Below, piece by piece: positions 1 through 9,839 of a stretch of DNA of 64,000 nucleotides (the first letter of the stretch is position 1; each line of letters starts with the position of its first letter). The translations under genes were made by a program, and so were the position numbers. The notes below the pieces were generated by a model. It was not told where the DNA came from and searched no databases. It saw only the letters and a list, made by a program, of their open reading frames with translations. Location of the stretch: positions 151,819 to 215,818 of the forward strand of contig NZ_JACIDE010000002.1 in NCBI RefSeq assembly GCF_014196205.1, read 5' to 3'. Source of the DNA: Anoxybacteroides voinovskiense. GTDB taxonomy: Bacteria > Bacillota > Bacilli > Bacillales > Anoxybacillaceae.

Positions 1-789
1 ATTCAGTTAAGCGCTGTTCAAGAAGCAATGAACCAAATGATGGGCTCAGCAGCAACATCGATGTCAACAATTTTCGGGAAAAAGGTGGATATTTCGCCGC
101 CGACGCTTCATTTACTAGATGTGAAAGAAGGCGAAGGAATCGAATATTTGCCGCCAGAAGATATTTTAATTAAAATTTCATTCCGTCTAAAAATTGGGAA
201 CTTAATTGACTCAAACATTATGCAGCTATTGCCGGTTGATTTCGCAAAAGAGTTAGTGCAAAATTTATTGCAAATGTCTAGTCCGAGTCAAGCAACATCG
301 GCTAAAATGGATGTGAATAGTGGAACAAGCACACCACCTCCTTCTTTAGCAGGGAAAAGCCAACCAGCTTACGGCTATGGGCAGCCGACACCGATGCCGC
401 AAGAGCCACAATATGTAGCAACACCGCAACATACGCCAAACCATTTTGGCGCCTATGCAGCTGGACAACAAAATATTCAACCGGTCGATTTTGCTAGCTT
501 TGAGCCCGCTCCTGTTGTTGAGGCTGAAACGCGGAACTTAAATATGTTGCTCGATATTCCGTTGCAAGTGACGGTAGAACTAGGAAGAACGAAACGGTCG
601 GTGCAAGATATTTTAAGTTTGTCGTCAGGCTCTATTATTGAACTCGACAAGTTAGCAGGAGAGCCAGTCGATATACTTGTTAACAACAAATTAATTGCCA
701 AAGGCGAGGTTGTTGTTATTGACGAAAATTTTGGGGTGCGTGTGACCGATATTATTAGCCAGAGCGATCGTCTAAAAAAATTAAAATAG
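1..789 (+). CDS. fliY: Flagellar motor switch phosphatase FliY, C-terminal part (5' end outside window)
   Basis: The reading frame is open from base 1, so the gene starts upstream; about 262 C-terminal residues are present. FliY is a switch-complex protein at the flagellar C-ring that also removes phosphate from CheY-P. The visible part begins in the CheC-like domain, passes through a Pro/Gln-rich linker (roughly bases 310-500), and ends in a FliN-type SpoA domain (from about base 520, with [25 protein letters not shown] residues such as [14 protein letters not shown]). It is followed after 17 bases by cheY, the usual order in Bacillus. The family is about 375-380 residues, so roughly 115 residues are missing only because of the window edge. 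Confidence 0.93.
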   Translation: MQLSAVQEAMNQMMGSAATSMSTIFGKKVDISPPTLHLLDVKEGEGIEYLPPEDILIKISFRLKIGNLIDSNIMQLLPVDFAKELVQNLLQMSSPSQATSAKMDVNSGTSTPPPSLAGKSQPAYGYGQPTPMPQEPQYVATPQHTPNHFGAYAAGQQNIQPVDFASFEPAPVVEAETRNLNMLLDIPLQVTVELGRTKRSVQDILSLSSGSIIELDKLAGEPVDILVNNKLIAKGEVVVIDENFGVRVTDIISQSDRLKKLK

Positions 790-806
790 TGTAGGGGGTT
801 TTTCGA

Positions 807-1166
807 ATGGCAAGAATTTTAATCGTAGATGATGCTGCATTTATGCGAATGATGATTAAAGACATTTTAACGAAAAACGGTCATGAAGTCGTTGCCGAAG
901 CAGCGGATGGGGTGCAAGCAGTTGAAAAATATAAAGAAGTTCGCCCAGATTTAGTAACGATGGACATTACGATGCCAGAAATGGATGGGATTACAGCGCT
1001 CAAAGAAATTCGGAAGTTTGATAGCAATGCGAAAGTGATCATGTGCTCCGCGATGGGGCAACAGGCAATGGTCATTGATGCGATTCAAGCGGGAGCGAAA
1101 GATTTCGTCGTCAAACCGTTCCAAGCCGACCGCGTCATTGAAGCGATTAACAAAACGCTTGGTTAA
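807..1166 (+). CDS. cheY: Chemotaxis response regulator CheY
   Basis: A 119-residue single-domain receiver. Acidic residues D8/D9, the phosphoacceptor D53 in TMDITMPEMDG and the conserved K103 in VVKPF are all present. In Bacillus, CheY-P made by CheA binds the switch (FliM/FliY) and promotes counterclockwise rotation. A strong GGGGG Shine-Dalgarno lies upstream of the ATG. It sits between fliY and fliZ as in B. subtilis and has no output domain. Confidence 0.97.
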   Translation: MARILIVDDAAFMRMMIKDILTKNGHEVVAEAADGVQAVEKYKEVRPDLVTMDITMPEMDGITALKEIRKFDSNAKVIMCSAMGQQAMVIDAIQAGAKDFVVKPFQADRVIEAINKTLG

Positions 1167-1183
1167 CTAAGAGGTGGAACAAT

Positions 1184-1840
1184 TTGCTTCAACTCCGAAC
1201 GATAATACTCGCTCTATTAGTAGCAGTAGTGGTTGCTTCGCAAACAAATATAGCGTTTGCGGAGCAGTCTCCTACCGTGAAACAATGTATTGACCATCCC
1301 GAAACGTGCGAAAAAGCACCAGCAACGAAAAACGCAACAAATGATACGCAGCCAGCGCAAGCCGTCTCGGTTACGGCTTGGGATGTGGTCAAGCTTATTT
1401 TCGCTACATTGTTTGTGTTAGCGCTTATTTACGCGCTATTACGATTTATGAACAAACGCAGTCGTTGGCTGGCAAAACGTGGCCTTGTGGAACATCTCGG
1501 CGGGGCACACGTCGGAACAAACCGTTCTGTTCAGCTTGTCAAAGTAGGAAAACGTATTTTTATTGTAGGTGTCGGTGATTCTGTGCAGTTGTTGAAAGAA
1601 ATTGAGGATGAGAAAGAAATAAATGAACTGCTCGCCATGCATAATGAATCATTGCAAAAAATGTTAGAGCCGAACGAGTTGCTTCTTTCTTGGCTGAATC
1701 GGTTGACAAAAAACAATGCAAAAGAAGAAACACAAACAACCTCGTTCCGAACGTTATTTGCCAAACAAATGCAAGAATTAACGAAAGAGCGCCAAAAGTT
1801 GCTGAAGCAGATAGAGAAGGGGACAACGTCCGATGAATGA
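1184..1840 (+). CDS. fliZ: Flagellar biosynthesis protein FliZ (FliO-type)
   Basis: A 218-residue protein starting at TTG 1184, behind the site GAGGTGG (1171-1177). The N-terminus is a signal-like hydrophobic stretch (residues about 5-26), then a short extracytoplasmic segment with two cysteines, a transmembrane helix (about 66-86) and a basic, charged cytoplasmic tail. This is the FliO/FliZ pattern of Bacillus, where the protein assists assembly of the FliP export-gate subunit. Length matches the B. subtilis protein (about 219). The end overlaps fliP by 8 bases, which suggests translational coupling. Confidence 0.9.
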   Translation: MLQLRTIILALLVAVVVASQTNIAFAEQSPTVKQCIDHPETCEKAPATKNATNDTQPAQAVSVTAWDVVKLIFATLFVLALIYALLRFMNKRSRWLAKRGLVEHLGGAHVGTNRSVQLVKVGKRIFIVGVGDSVQLLKEIEDEKEINELLAMHNESLQKMLEPNELLLSWLNRLTKNNAKEETQTTSFRTLFAKQMQELTKERQKLLKQIEKGTTSDE

Positions 1841-2498
1841 GTTTATGCAGTTTTTTAACCAGGTGGCTCCGGACACGGTTTCGACGTCGGTGAAGTTGCT
1901 TTTGCTGCTGACGGTATTTTCGATTGCCCCAGGCATTTTAATTATGATGACGTGCTTTACACGTATTATTATCGTATTATCGTTTGTTCGCACATCGCTT
2001 GGGACGCAACAAATGCCACCGAACCAAGTGCTAATTGGGCTAGCGCTATTCTTAACGTTTTTCATTATGGCACCGACGTTTAAACAAATTAACGACGAAG
2101 CGCTACAGCCGTTATTTTCGGAAAAAATTAATTTAGAACAAGCGTACGAACGCGCTTCTGTGCCGTTGAAAGAATTTATGAGCGAACATACAAGGCAAAA
2201 AGATTTGGCGTTATTTTTAAAATATAGCGGCGCTAAAACGCCAAAGACGGTGCAAGATATTCCGTTAACGACGCTCGTGCCTGCCTTTGCGATTAGTGAG
2301 ATTAAAACGGCGTTTCAAATGGGGTTTATGATTTTTATTCCGTTCCTTGTCATTGATATGGTTGTCGCGAGCGTGCTCATGTCAATGGGGATGATGATGC
2401 TTCCGCCCGTCATGATTTCTTTGCCGTTTAAAATTTTATTGTTTGTGTTAGTAGACGGCTGGTATTTAGTTGTTAAATCGTTGCTAGAAAGTTTTTAA
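1833..2498 (+). CDS. fliP: Flagellar export gate protein FliP
   Basis: A 221-residue polytopic membrane protein. Conserved FliP signatures are visible: MTCFTRIIIVLSFVR near residue 35, GTQQMPPNQVL at about 57, and the C-terminal block IFIPFLVIDMVVASVLMSMGMMMLPP. FliP forms the core pore of the flagellar type III export gate together with FliQ and FliR, which follow directly. The start overlaps the fliZ end. Length is normal for Gram-positive FliP. Confidence 0.97.
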   Translation: MNEFMQFFNQVAPDTVSTSVKLLLLLTVFSIAPGILIMMTCFTRIIIVLSFVRTSLGTQQMPPNQVLIGLALFLTFFIMAPTFKQINDEALQPLFSEKINLEQAYERASVPLKEFMSEHTRQKDLALFLKYSGAKTPKTVQDIPLTTLVPAFAISEIKTAFQMGFMIFIPFLVIDMVVASVLMSMGMMMLPPVMISLPFKILLFVLVDGWYLVVKSLLESF

Positions 2499-2513
2499 AG
2501 AGGGGTGGAAAAG

Positions 2514-2783
2514 GTGAATGCCAACGTTGTAGTCCAGCTTGCCGAACGAGGCGTATATATGGTTTTAATCGTTTGCGGTCCGCTCTTATTATTGGCGCTC
2601 GCTGTCGGATTATTAATCAGCATTTTTCAAGCGACAACGCAAATTCAAGAACAAACGCTTGCGTTCGTTCCGAAAATTGTAGCTGTGCTCATCGGACTCG
2701 TCTTTTTTGGCCCGTGGATGTTGTCGCGAATGGTGTCGTATGCATATGAAATTTTCAATAACTTAACGCAGTTTATAGGCTGA
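2514..2783 (+). CDS. fliQ: Flagellar export gate protein FliQ
   Basis: An 89-residue protein with two hydrophobic helices and the family block SIFQATTQIQEQTLAF. I place the start at GTG 2514 because the Shine-Dalgarno AGAGGGGTGG (2499-2508) would lie inside an ORF begun at GTG 2505; the resulting 89 residues equal the usual family length. FliQ packs around FliP/FliR in the export gate. It sits between fliP and fliR with gaps of 15 and 5 bases. Confidence 0.95.
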   Translation: MNANVVVQLAERGVYMVLIVCGPLLLLALAVGLLISIFQATTQIQEQTLAFVPKIVAVLIGLVFFGPWMLSRMVSYAYEIFNNLTQFIG

Positions 2784-2788
2784 TTCGT

Positions 2789-3559
2789 ATGGAAATAATG
2801 ACTTATTTTCCGGCGTTTTTATTAGTATTCGCTCGCGTCGCATCTTTTTTTGCCACGGTGCCGTTGTTTTCGTATCGAACGATTCCGAACACCCATAAAA
2901 TTGGGCTGTCGTTTTTTCTTAGTTGGACGATGTTCCTTGCGATGAAAAAAGAGGCAATTCCACTTGATGACACGTACGTATTGCTAGTAGGAAAAGAAGT
3001 GCTTGTCGGGCTATGCCTTGGGTTTTTTGCCTATCTTATGATGGCAGCCATTCAAATTGTTGGTGGGTTGATTGATTTTCAAATGGGGTTTGCGATTGCT
3101 AACGTTATCGACCCACAAACGGGAGCGCAAAGCCCACTGTTAGGGCAATATTTATATATATTTGCCCTTTTGCTACTGTTAGCTTTGAATGGCCATCATC
3201 TATTATTAGACGGGGTGTTTTATAGCTACCATTTTATTCCATTGCATACAGTCGTTCCGTTTGGCCATGAACAATTTGCCCGCTTTGCATTAAAAACGTT
3301 CAGCGAAATGTTTGTCGTTGCGTTTCAAATGTCCGCCCCGATTGTTGGAAGTTTATTTTTAGTTGACGTTGCGCTTGGCGTTGTTGCGCGAACGGTACCA
3401 CAACTCAATATTTTTGTTGTCGGGATGCCTGTCAAAGTAATTGTCGGGTTTTTACTGCTCATGGTGATGATGACAACATTGTTTATCGCTGCCCAACATT
3501 TGTTTGAAACGATGGTGATATCGTTGCGCGATTTAATGGGCATTATAGGGGGCAAATAA
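2789..3559 (+). CDS. fliR: Flagellar export gate protein FliR
   Basis: A 256-residue protein with several hydrophobic helices and the FliR motifs GLIDFQMGFAIANVIDP and FQMSAPIVGSLFLVDVALG. FliR completes the FliPQR gate of the flagellar type III secretion system. The ATG at 2789 follows the fliQ stop by 5 bases with only a weak ribosome site, so translation is probably coupled to fliQ. The stop codon is directly followed by the flhB start. Confidence 0.95.
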   Translation: MEIMTYFPAFLLVFARVASFFATVPLFSYRTIPNTHKIGLSFFLSWTMFLAMKKEAIPLDDTYVLLVGKEVLVGLCLGFFAYLMMAAIQIVGGLIDFQMGFAIANVIDPQTGAQSPLLGQYLYIFALLLLLALNGHHLLLDGVFYSYHFIPLHTVVPFGHEQFARFALKTFSEMFVVAFQMSAPIVGSLFLVDVALGVVARTVPQLNIFVVGMPVKVIVGFLLLMVMMTTLFIAAQHLFETMVISLRDLMGIIGGK

Positions 3560-4642
3560 ATGAAAACGTTACGTCTTGATTTGCAATTTTTTGCTGGGGA
3601 AAAAACAGAAAAAGCAACACCTCGCAAGCGTCAAGAAGTACGCGAAAAAGGACAAGTCGCTAAAAGTGCCGATTTAAACACGGCGGTTGTGTTGTTGTTT
3701 ACCTTTCTTACGTTATTGTTTTCTGGTAGTTTCTATAAGGAAACGTTTTTTCGTTTTTTGCAACAATCGTTTCAACAATATATAAAAACAGATGTGACCA
3801 TCGATTCGGTGCATTTGTTGTTTTTAACGATTTTGCAACAAATGGCATGGGTTGTTGCCCCCATCTTTCTCGTCGCTCTTTTTGGGGCGTTTGTTGCTAA
3901 TTTTTTGCAAGTTGGCTTTTTATTTACGACGGAGCCGCTGCAAATGAAATTAAGCAAACTTGACCCGATTCAAGGGTTTAAGCGTATGTTTTCCTTACGT
4001 TCGCTCGTCGAATTATTAAAATCGATTTTAAAAATCGCGTTTGTCGGGTTTATTACTTTTTTTGTCCTTTGGATGAAGCTTGGACAAATTTTGTCATTGA
4101 CGACGAAATCGTTACAAACGACATTAAGCTCGTTAGCTAGTTTAGCCGTACAAATGGGGCTTTACGCGTCGATTGCTTTATTGTTTCTCGCGCTTTTAGA
4201 TTATTTGTATCAGCGGTTCGATTTTGAAAAAAACATTCGTATGTCAAAACAAGAGATTAAAGAAGAGTACAAAAAGACGGAAGGTGACCCGCTAATTAAG
4301 TCAAAAATTAAGCAAAAACAGCGGGAAATGGCAATGAAGCGCATGATGCAAGAAGTACCGAAAGCTGATGTCGTCATTACGAACCCGACGCATTACGCCG
4401 TCGCGCTCAAATATGAAGATGGCGAAATGGAAGCTCCTATTGTTGTTGCTAAAGGGGTCGATTATATGGCGCTGAAAATTAAACAACTAGCAAAAGAGCA
4501 TGATGTCGTGACGGTGGAAAATCGTCCGCTTGCTAGGGCATTATATAGTCAAACGGAAATTGGCGATGCCATTCCGGAGCAATTTTTTAAAGCGGTAGCG
4601 GAAATTTTAGCATATGTATACCGACTAAAACGAAAAATTTAG
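3560..4642 (+). CDS. flhB: Flagellar export switch protein FlhB
   Basis: A 360-residue protein with a short N-terminal tail rich in charged residues (EKTEKATPRKRQ), four transmembrane helices, and a cytoplasmic autoproteolytic domain. The NPTH cleavage motif is intact (NPTHYAVALKY, near residue 275). Self-cleavage between N and P switches export specificity from rod/hook to filament substrates. The ATG follows the fliR stop with no gap, and the ribosome site GGGGG lies inside the fliR end. Confidence 0.97.
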   Translation: MKTLRLDLQFFAGEKTEKATPRKRQEVREKGQVAKSADLNTAVVLLFTFLTLLFSGSFYKETFFRFLQQSFQQYIKTDVTIDSVHLLFLTILQQMAWVVAPIFLVALFGAFVANFLQVGFLFTTEPLQMKLSKLDPIQGFKRMFSLRSLVELLKSILKIAFVGFITFFVLWMKLGQILSLTTKSLQTTLSSLASLAVQMGLYASIALLFLALLDYLYQRFDFEKNIRMSKQEIKEEYKKTEGDPLIKSKIKQKQREMAMKRMMQEVPKADVVITNPTHYAVALKYEDGEMEAPIVVAKGVDYMALKIKQLAKEHDVVTVENRPLARALYSQTEIGDAIPEQFFKAVAEILAYVYRLKRKI

Positions 4643-4709
4643 CCTATTTTAGCCGACAACGGCTAGGAAATTTGCATCGATGGCGATGCTAATCAAGGAG
4701 AGAAATGAA

Positions 4710-6749
4710 ATGCCAGCAAGAGACTTGTCAGTATTGCTCATGGTTGTTCTCATTGTGGCGATGTTAATTATTCCGCTTCCAACGTGGCTTCTTAGCGTGC
4801 TGATTATTATCAATATTTCGTTAGCGTTGTTAGTGTTGTTAACATCGATGAATATGCGCGAGCCGCTACAATTTTCGATTTTTCCGTCCTTATTATTGCT
4901 TTTAACGCTGTTTCGTTTAGGGTTGAACGTCTCGACAACCCGTTCGATTTTAAGCAAAGGCGAAGCAGGGGGCGTCGTTGAAACGTTCGGGACGTTTGTC
5001 GTTGGCGGAAACGTTGTTGTCGGCTTCGTCGTTTTCTTAATTTTAATTATTATTCAATTTGTTGTCATTACGAAAGGAGCAGAGCGTGTATCCGAAGTAG
5101 CGGCTCGTTTTACGCTTGATGCGATGCCTGGAAAACAGATGAGTATTGATGCTGATTTAAACGCTGGGATGATTTCTGAACAAGAAGCGCGGAATCGTCG
5201 CGAAAAAGTCGCGCAAGAAGCGGACTTTTACGGAGCGATGGACGGGGCAAGTAAGTTCGTGAAAGGGGACGCGATTGCCGGGATTATTATTGTCATTATT
5301 AACATGCTATTTGGCATGGTCGTTGGCGTCGTCCAACAAGGATTAGACATAGCGGAAGCTGCCCATCGGTATACGTTGTTAACCGTTGGGGACGGCATCG
5401 TCAGTCAAATTCCGGCGCTACTTATTTCGACAGCAACAGGGATTGTTGTGACGCGAGCAGCGTCTGACAGCAACCTCGGTGCTGATATTATGCGGCAGTT
5501 GTTTGCATTTCCGAAAATGCTGTACGTCACAGCAGGAACAATTTTTTTACTAGGGCTGTTTACGCCAATTAATGACGTATTAACCATTCCAATCGCCAGC
5601 TTATTAGCGCTTGGTGGATATCATTTTTCAACAAAAGCAGAAAAAGAAGATGAAACGGTAGTAGAAGCGCAAAGTGAAGTAACAGAAATGGATCAAATGA
5701 AAAGCCCAGAAAGCGTCGTGAACTTATTAAGCGTCGATCCGATTGAGTTTGAATTCGGCTATGGGCTTATTCCGCTCGCTGATGCGAACCAAGGGGGCGA
5801 TTTGCTTGATCGCATCGTGATGATTCGCCGGCAGCTAGCGCTTGAGCTTGGTCTTGTCCTTCCGGTTGTGCGCATTCGTGACAACATTCAACTCCAGCCA
5901 AACGAATACCGGTTGAAAATAAAAGGAGACGAAGTAGCAAGAGGGGAGCTGCTACTTGATCATTATTTAGCGATGAGCCCTGGAATTGACGATGACGCTA
6001 TCGAAGGAATTGATACGCTCGAGCCTGCGTTTGGATTGCCAGCAAAATGGATTTCCGAAGAAGTGAAAGAACAAGCAGAAATGTTTGGTTACACGGTCGT
6101 CGACCCGCCGTCGGTCGTTTCGACGCACATTACGGAAGTGTTAAAAGCGCATGCACACGAATTGCTCGGTAGACAAGAAACGAAACAATTAATTGATCAT
6201 TTGAAAGAATCGTACCCCATTTTAGTGGAAGAAGTCACACCAACCCCTCTTTCTATCGGCGATGTACAAAAAGTGTTAGCGAAATTATTGCGAGAAAAAG
6301 TATCGATTCGTAATTTGCCAGTCATTTTTGAAACGCTTGCTGATTTTGGCCGGATGACGAGCGATACGGACATATTAACAGAATATGTACGCCAAGCGTT
6401 GGCGCGACAAATTACAAGCCAGTACGCGGTACCAGGGGAACCGTTGCGGGTCATTACGTTGTCTGGAAAAGTGGAAAAAGCCATTGCGGAAGGGGTACAT
6501 CAAACAGAGCACGGCAACTATTTGTCGCTTGACCCGAGCGCGTCGCAAGCAATCATTGAAGCAGTAGCGATGCAGCTAGAGCAACATGCAGTGCCAAACC
6601 AGCCGCCGATTTTGCTTTGTTCACCGGCGGTAAGAATGTACGTGCGTCAGCTCACGGAGCGCTATTTTCCTCATGTTCCTGTCTTATCTTATAATGAACT
6701 AGAGGCAACTGTGGAAGTTCAAAGTGTTGGGGTGGTGGATATCGAATGA
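4710..6749 (+). CDS. flhA: Flagellar export protein FlhA
   Basis: A 679-residue protein. I choose ATG 4710 over ATG 4680 because AAGGAGAG (4695-4702) is the ribosome site and because the N-terminus MPARDLSVLLMVV then matches Bacillus FlhA in position and length (about 677). The N-terminal half carries about eight membrane helices and the FHIPEP-type signature around TLDAMPGKQMSIDADL; the C-terminal half is the cytoplasmic substrate/chaperone docking domain. FlhA couples proton flow to protein export. The end overlaps flhF by 4 bases. Confidence 0.96.
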   Translation: MPARDLSVLLMVVLIVAMLIIPLPTWLLSVLIIINISLALLVLLTSMNMREPLQFSIFPSLLLLLTLFRLGLNVSTTRSILSKGEAGGVVETFGTFVVGGNVVVGFVVFLILIIIQFVVITKGAERVSEVAARFTLDAMPGKQMSIDADLNAGMISEQEARNRREKVAQEADFYGAMDGASKFVKGDAIAGIIIVIINMLFGMVVGVVQQGLDIAEAAHRYTLLTVGDGIVSQIPALLISTATGIVVTRAASDSNLGADIMRQLFAFPKMLYVTAGTIFLLGLFTPINDVLTIPIASLLALGGYHFSTKAEKEDETVVEAQSEVTEMDQMKSPESVVNLLSVDPIEFEFGYGLIPLADANQGGDLLDRIVMIRRQLALELGLVLPVVRIRDNIQLQPNEYRLKIKGDEVARGELLLDHYLAMSPGIDDDAIEGIDTLEPAFGLPAKWISEEVKEQAEMFGYTVVDPPSVVSTHITEVLKAHAHELLGRQETKQLIDHLKESYPILVEEVTPTPLSIGDVQKVLAKLLREKVSIRNLPVIFETLADFGRMTSDTDILTEYVRQALARQITSQYAVPGEPLRVITLSGKVEKAIAEGVHQTEHGNYLSLDPSASQAIIEAVAMQLEQHAVPNQPPILLCSPAVRMYVRQLTERYFPHVPVLSYNELEATVEVQSVGVVDIE

Positions 6750-7882
6750 AAGTAAAAAAATTTGTCGCTCCGTCAATGCCGGAAGCGATGAAAATGATTC
6801 GGGCAGAGCTTGGAAACGATGCGGTCATTTTAAACTCAAAAGTCGTTCATAAAGGCGGTTTTTTCGGATTGTTCACGAAAAAAAATATCGAAGTGATTGC
6901 TGCCGTTGATCCAAAGCCTGTTCGTTCTGCGATGGCGGAGAAAAAAGGGAAGTCCGTAGAGCCCCTTTTGCAACGTTCCGCTGTGGAGGCGAAACAAGTG
7001 GCAGATGCTGCGTTGTTAAATGAGTTAAACGAACTAAAAACGATGCTCAAACAGCTGTCAACGAATGTGACGACAAATTTTGCCGTTTATCCACAACCGC
7101 TAAGCGAACTGCATGAATCGTTAGCCGCACAAGAACTGTCGAACACGCTTCGGCAAGAAATAATGGATGAACTCGTCGAGCAATGGTATTTGCAGCGAGG
7201 CGAGGCAGATAAAAAACAGCTGTTGCAGTGGGCGAAAGAGTGGTTGCTAAAAAAAATGGCCGATTTGTCGTTCGGTGGTATTTCATTTACGAAAAAATAT
7301 GTGAACGTCGTTGGACCGACAGGTGTTGGCAAGACGACAACATTAGCGAAAATCGCTGCACATTGTGTATTGAAGCACCAGAAAAAAGTGGCGTTTATTA
7401 CGACAGATACGTACCGAATTGCGGCGATTGAACAGTTAAAAACGTACGCGAAAATTTTAGATGTTCCGTTAGAAGTATGTTACAACATCGATGATTTCCG
7501 TGAAGCGAAGAAAAAATTTTCTGTTTATGATCTTGTTTTTATCGATACAGCCGGTCGGAACTTCCGCAACCGGCAATATGTGCAAGATTTGCGTGAAATT
7601 ATTGATTTTGATGCGGAGATAGAAACGTTTCTTGTGCTTGCGTTAACGGCAAAGTATATGGACATGAAAACGATTTACGAACAGTTTTCGCTCATTCCGA
7701 TTGACCGTTTTATTTTTACGAAACTAGACGAAACGAGCCAATATGGTGCGATGATCAATTTAATGACAGAATCTCGTGTCGGAGCTGCGTATTTGACGAA
7801 CGGACAAAATGTACCGGACGATATTGTCGAAGCAACTCCTGAAAAAATCGTCAATACGGTGCTTGGGGTCGATGGAAGATGA
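6746..7882 (+). CDS. flhF: Flagellar SRP-type GTPase FlhF
   Basis: A 378-residue GTPase with an N-terminal basic region, a helical N domain and an NG GTPase domain. The P-loop GPTGVGKTT lies near residue 190, followed by DTYRIAAIEQL, the DTAGR motif and the TKLDE guanine-specificity motif. FlhF controls flagellar position and number together with FlhG, which follows with an ATGA overlap. It belongs to the SRP54/FtsY family. Confidence 0.96.
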   Translation: MKVKKFVAPSMPEAMKMIRAELGNDAVILNSKVVHKGGFFGLFTKKNIEVIAAVDPKPVRSAMAEKKGKSVEPLLQRSAVEAKQVADAALLNELNELKTMLKQLSTNVTTNFAVYPQPLSELHESLAAQELSNTLRQEIMDELVEQWYLQRGEADKKQLLQWAKEWLLKKMADLSFGGISFTKKYVNVVGPTGVGKTTTLAKIAAHCVLKHQKKVAFITTDTYRIAAIEQLKTYAKILDVPLEVCYNIDDFREAKKKFSVYDLVFIDTAGRNFRNRQYVQDLREIIDFDAEIETFLVLALTAKYMDMKTIYEQFSLIPIDRFIFTKLDETSQYGAMINLMTESRVGAAYLTNGQNVPDDIVEATPEKIVNTVLGVDGR

Positions 7883-8748
7883 GAGATCAAGCCGAAAGCT
7901 TACGTCTAAAATTGAGTCGAATGAACAAAGGTGCGGAAACGAAAACGATGGCGGTCATTAGCGGAAAAGGTGGTGTTGGAAAGTCCAATTTTTCGCTCAA
8001 TTTTGCGTTATCGTTAGCAAACCGTGGCTTTCAAGTATTGCTATTTGACATGGACATTGGTATGGGGAACATCGATATTTTGCTTGGTCAGTCGTCGCAT
8101 GCGACGATTATTGATTTGTTTCAGCGGCGCATCTCCATTCAAGAGTTAATCCGAAAAGGACCGAGCAACTTATCATTTATTTCTGGTGGAACAGGACTAG
8201 CGAAGCTATTTACGATGGATAATGAAAAAGTCGATTATTTTTTAGAACAACTTCAATCGGTGTCTGCGCAGTACGACTACTTTATTTTTGATATGGGGGC
8301 AGGCATGTCGGAAGACCGGCTGCGATTATTAATGGCTGTCCATGAAATTTTTGTCATTACGACCCCCGAGCCGACCGCGATTATGGATGCGTACGCAGCG
8401 ATGAAATACATTCATCTCCAAGAAAAACGAGTACCGTTTTATGTAATCGTCAATCGCGCACAAACGGACCAAGAAGGGCGAGATACGTTACAACGATTGA
8501 AAAACGCAATGAAACAGTTTCTTGGCAAAGACGTAACCAAATTAGGGGTTTTGCCGGAAGATCGCACCGTTTCTAAAGCGGTCACAAGCCAAACGCCATT
8601 TTTGCTTTTCGACCCGACAACGAAAATTAGTCGGGCGATGAATGAATTAGTGGAGCGTTACTTAGCCAATCGGACGATCGACGAAGCGACTGCTTCCCGT
8701 CCTGCCAATTTTTTTGCAAGACTGCGCCAGTTTCTATTAGAAAGGTAG
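7879..8748 (+). CDS. flhG: MinD-like ATPase FlhG (YlxH)
   Basis: A 289-residue ParA/MinD-type ATPase. The deviant Walker A SGKGGVGKSN begins near residue 29; the switch region LLFDMDIGMGNIDILLG and the DMGAGM motif follow. A C-terminal amphipathic tail is plausible (FFARLRQFLLER). FlhG stimulates FlhF GTPase and limits flagellar number and position. The start overlaps flhF; cheB follows after 7 bases. Confidence 0.95.
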   Translation: MRDQAESLRLKLSRMNKGAETKTMAVISGKGGVGKSNFSLNFALSLANRGFQVLLFDMDIGMGNIDILLGQSSHATIIDLFQRRISIQELIRKGPSNLSFISGGTGLAKLFTMDNEKVDYFLEQLQSVSAQYDYFIFDMGAGMSEDRLRLLMAVHEIFVITTPEPTAIMDAYAAMKYIHLQEKRVPFYVIVNRAQTDQEGRDTLQRLKNAMKQFLGKDVTKLGVLPEDRTVSKAVTSQTPFLLFDPTTKISRAMNELVERYLANRTIDEATASRPANFFARLRQFLLER

Positions 8749-8755
8749 TGAGTGG

Positions 8756-9835
8756 ATGAAGCACATCAAGGTATTAGTTGTCGATGACTCCGCCTTTATG
8801 CGAAAAGTAATTACCGATTTTTTATCGGAACATCCGCAAATTGAAGTCGTTGGAACGGCTCGCAACGGAAAAGATGCGTTGGAGAAAATCCCGTTACTTC
8901 GTCCTCATGTCGTTACGATGGACGTTGAAATGCCGGTGATGAACGGGCTAGAGGCGCTAAAAACGATAATGGAAACCGGCCCTTTACCAGTCGTCATGCT
9001 TTCGAGTACGACGAAAGAAGGGGCGGAAAATACGATTTTAGCGATGCAATACGGCGCGGTTGACTTTGTCACTAAACCGTCTGGCAACATCTCGCTTGAT
9101 TTATATAAAGTAAAAGAACAGTTAATGGAGAAAGTAATTCTTGCAAGTCGCGCTAACTTGCGCGGAATCAAAAAACAGGAGTTTCCGCAAACAACAGCTA
9201 GTTATCGGCCGGTTTCTTATAGTAGAATAGAAGTACAACCTTCGACAAAACGGAAAAAAATTGTATGCATCGGTACATCGACAGGCGGTCCGCGAGCGTT
9301 GCAACAAGTGTTAACACACCTCCCGAAACAAATTCCGGCACCGATTGTCATCGTGCAACATATGCCAAAAGGATTTACGAAATCGCTCGCGCAACGACTT
9401 GATACACTATGTGAGATTTCTGTTAAAGAAGTGGAGCATCAAGAAGAGTTAAAGCAAGGAACAGCCTACATTGCGCCGGGTGGAGCACATTTTACTGTCG
9501 TTCCGTCGAGTCGGTCGCTCGTGGCACATCTCGATTACTCTCCGCCACGAAACGGTCATCGCCCTTCTGTCGATGTGTTGTTTGAGTCCGTTAGCGAATT
9601 GCAAGAGTATGAGAAAGTTGCCGTCATTATGACAGGAATGGGGGCTGACGGCACAGCCGGATTGAAAATGTTGAAAGAAAGAGGTTTGACAACAGCGATT
9701 GCCGAATCGGAAGAAACAGCAGTAGTGTTCGGTATGCCGAAGGCGGCAATCGCTGCGCAGCTAGTCGATGATGTAGTGCCTTTAGAACAAATTGCGAACA
9801 CGATTATGAAATATACCGGCGGGCAAGGGGTGTAG
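8756..9835 (+). CDS. cheB: Protein-glutamate methylesterase CheB
   Basis: A 359-residue two-domain protein: an N-terminal receiver (VVDDSAFMRK; phosphoacceptor D56 in TMDVEMP) and a C-terminal methylesterase. The catalytic triad is visible as Ser in GTSTGGPRAL, His in QHMPKGF and Asp in MTGMGADG. It removes methyl groups from chemoreceptors and is activated by CheA. It lies directly upstream of cheA. Confidence 0.97.
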   Translation: MKHIKVLVVDDSAFMRKVITDFLSEHPQIEVVGTARNGKDALEKIPLLRPHVVTMDVEMPVMNGLEALKTIMETGPLPVVMLSSTTKEGAENTILAMQYGAVDFVTKPSGNISLDLYKVKEQLMEKVILASRANLRGIKKQEFPQTTASYRPVSYSRIEVQPSTKRKKIVCIGTSTGGPRALQQVLTHLPKQIPAPIVIVQHMPKGFTKSLAQRLDTLCEISVKEVEHQEELKQGTAYIAPGGAHFTVVPSSRSLVAHLDYSPPRNGHRPSVDVLFESVSELQEYEKVAVIMTGMGADGTAGLKMLKERGLTTAIAESEETAVVFGMPKAAIAAQLVDDVVPLEQIANTIMKYTGGQGV

Positions 9836-9839
9836 AACG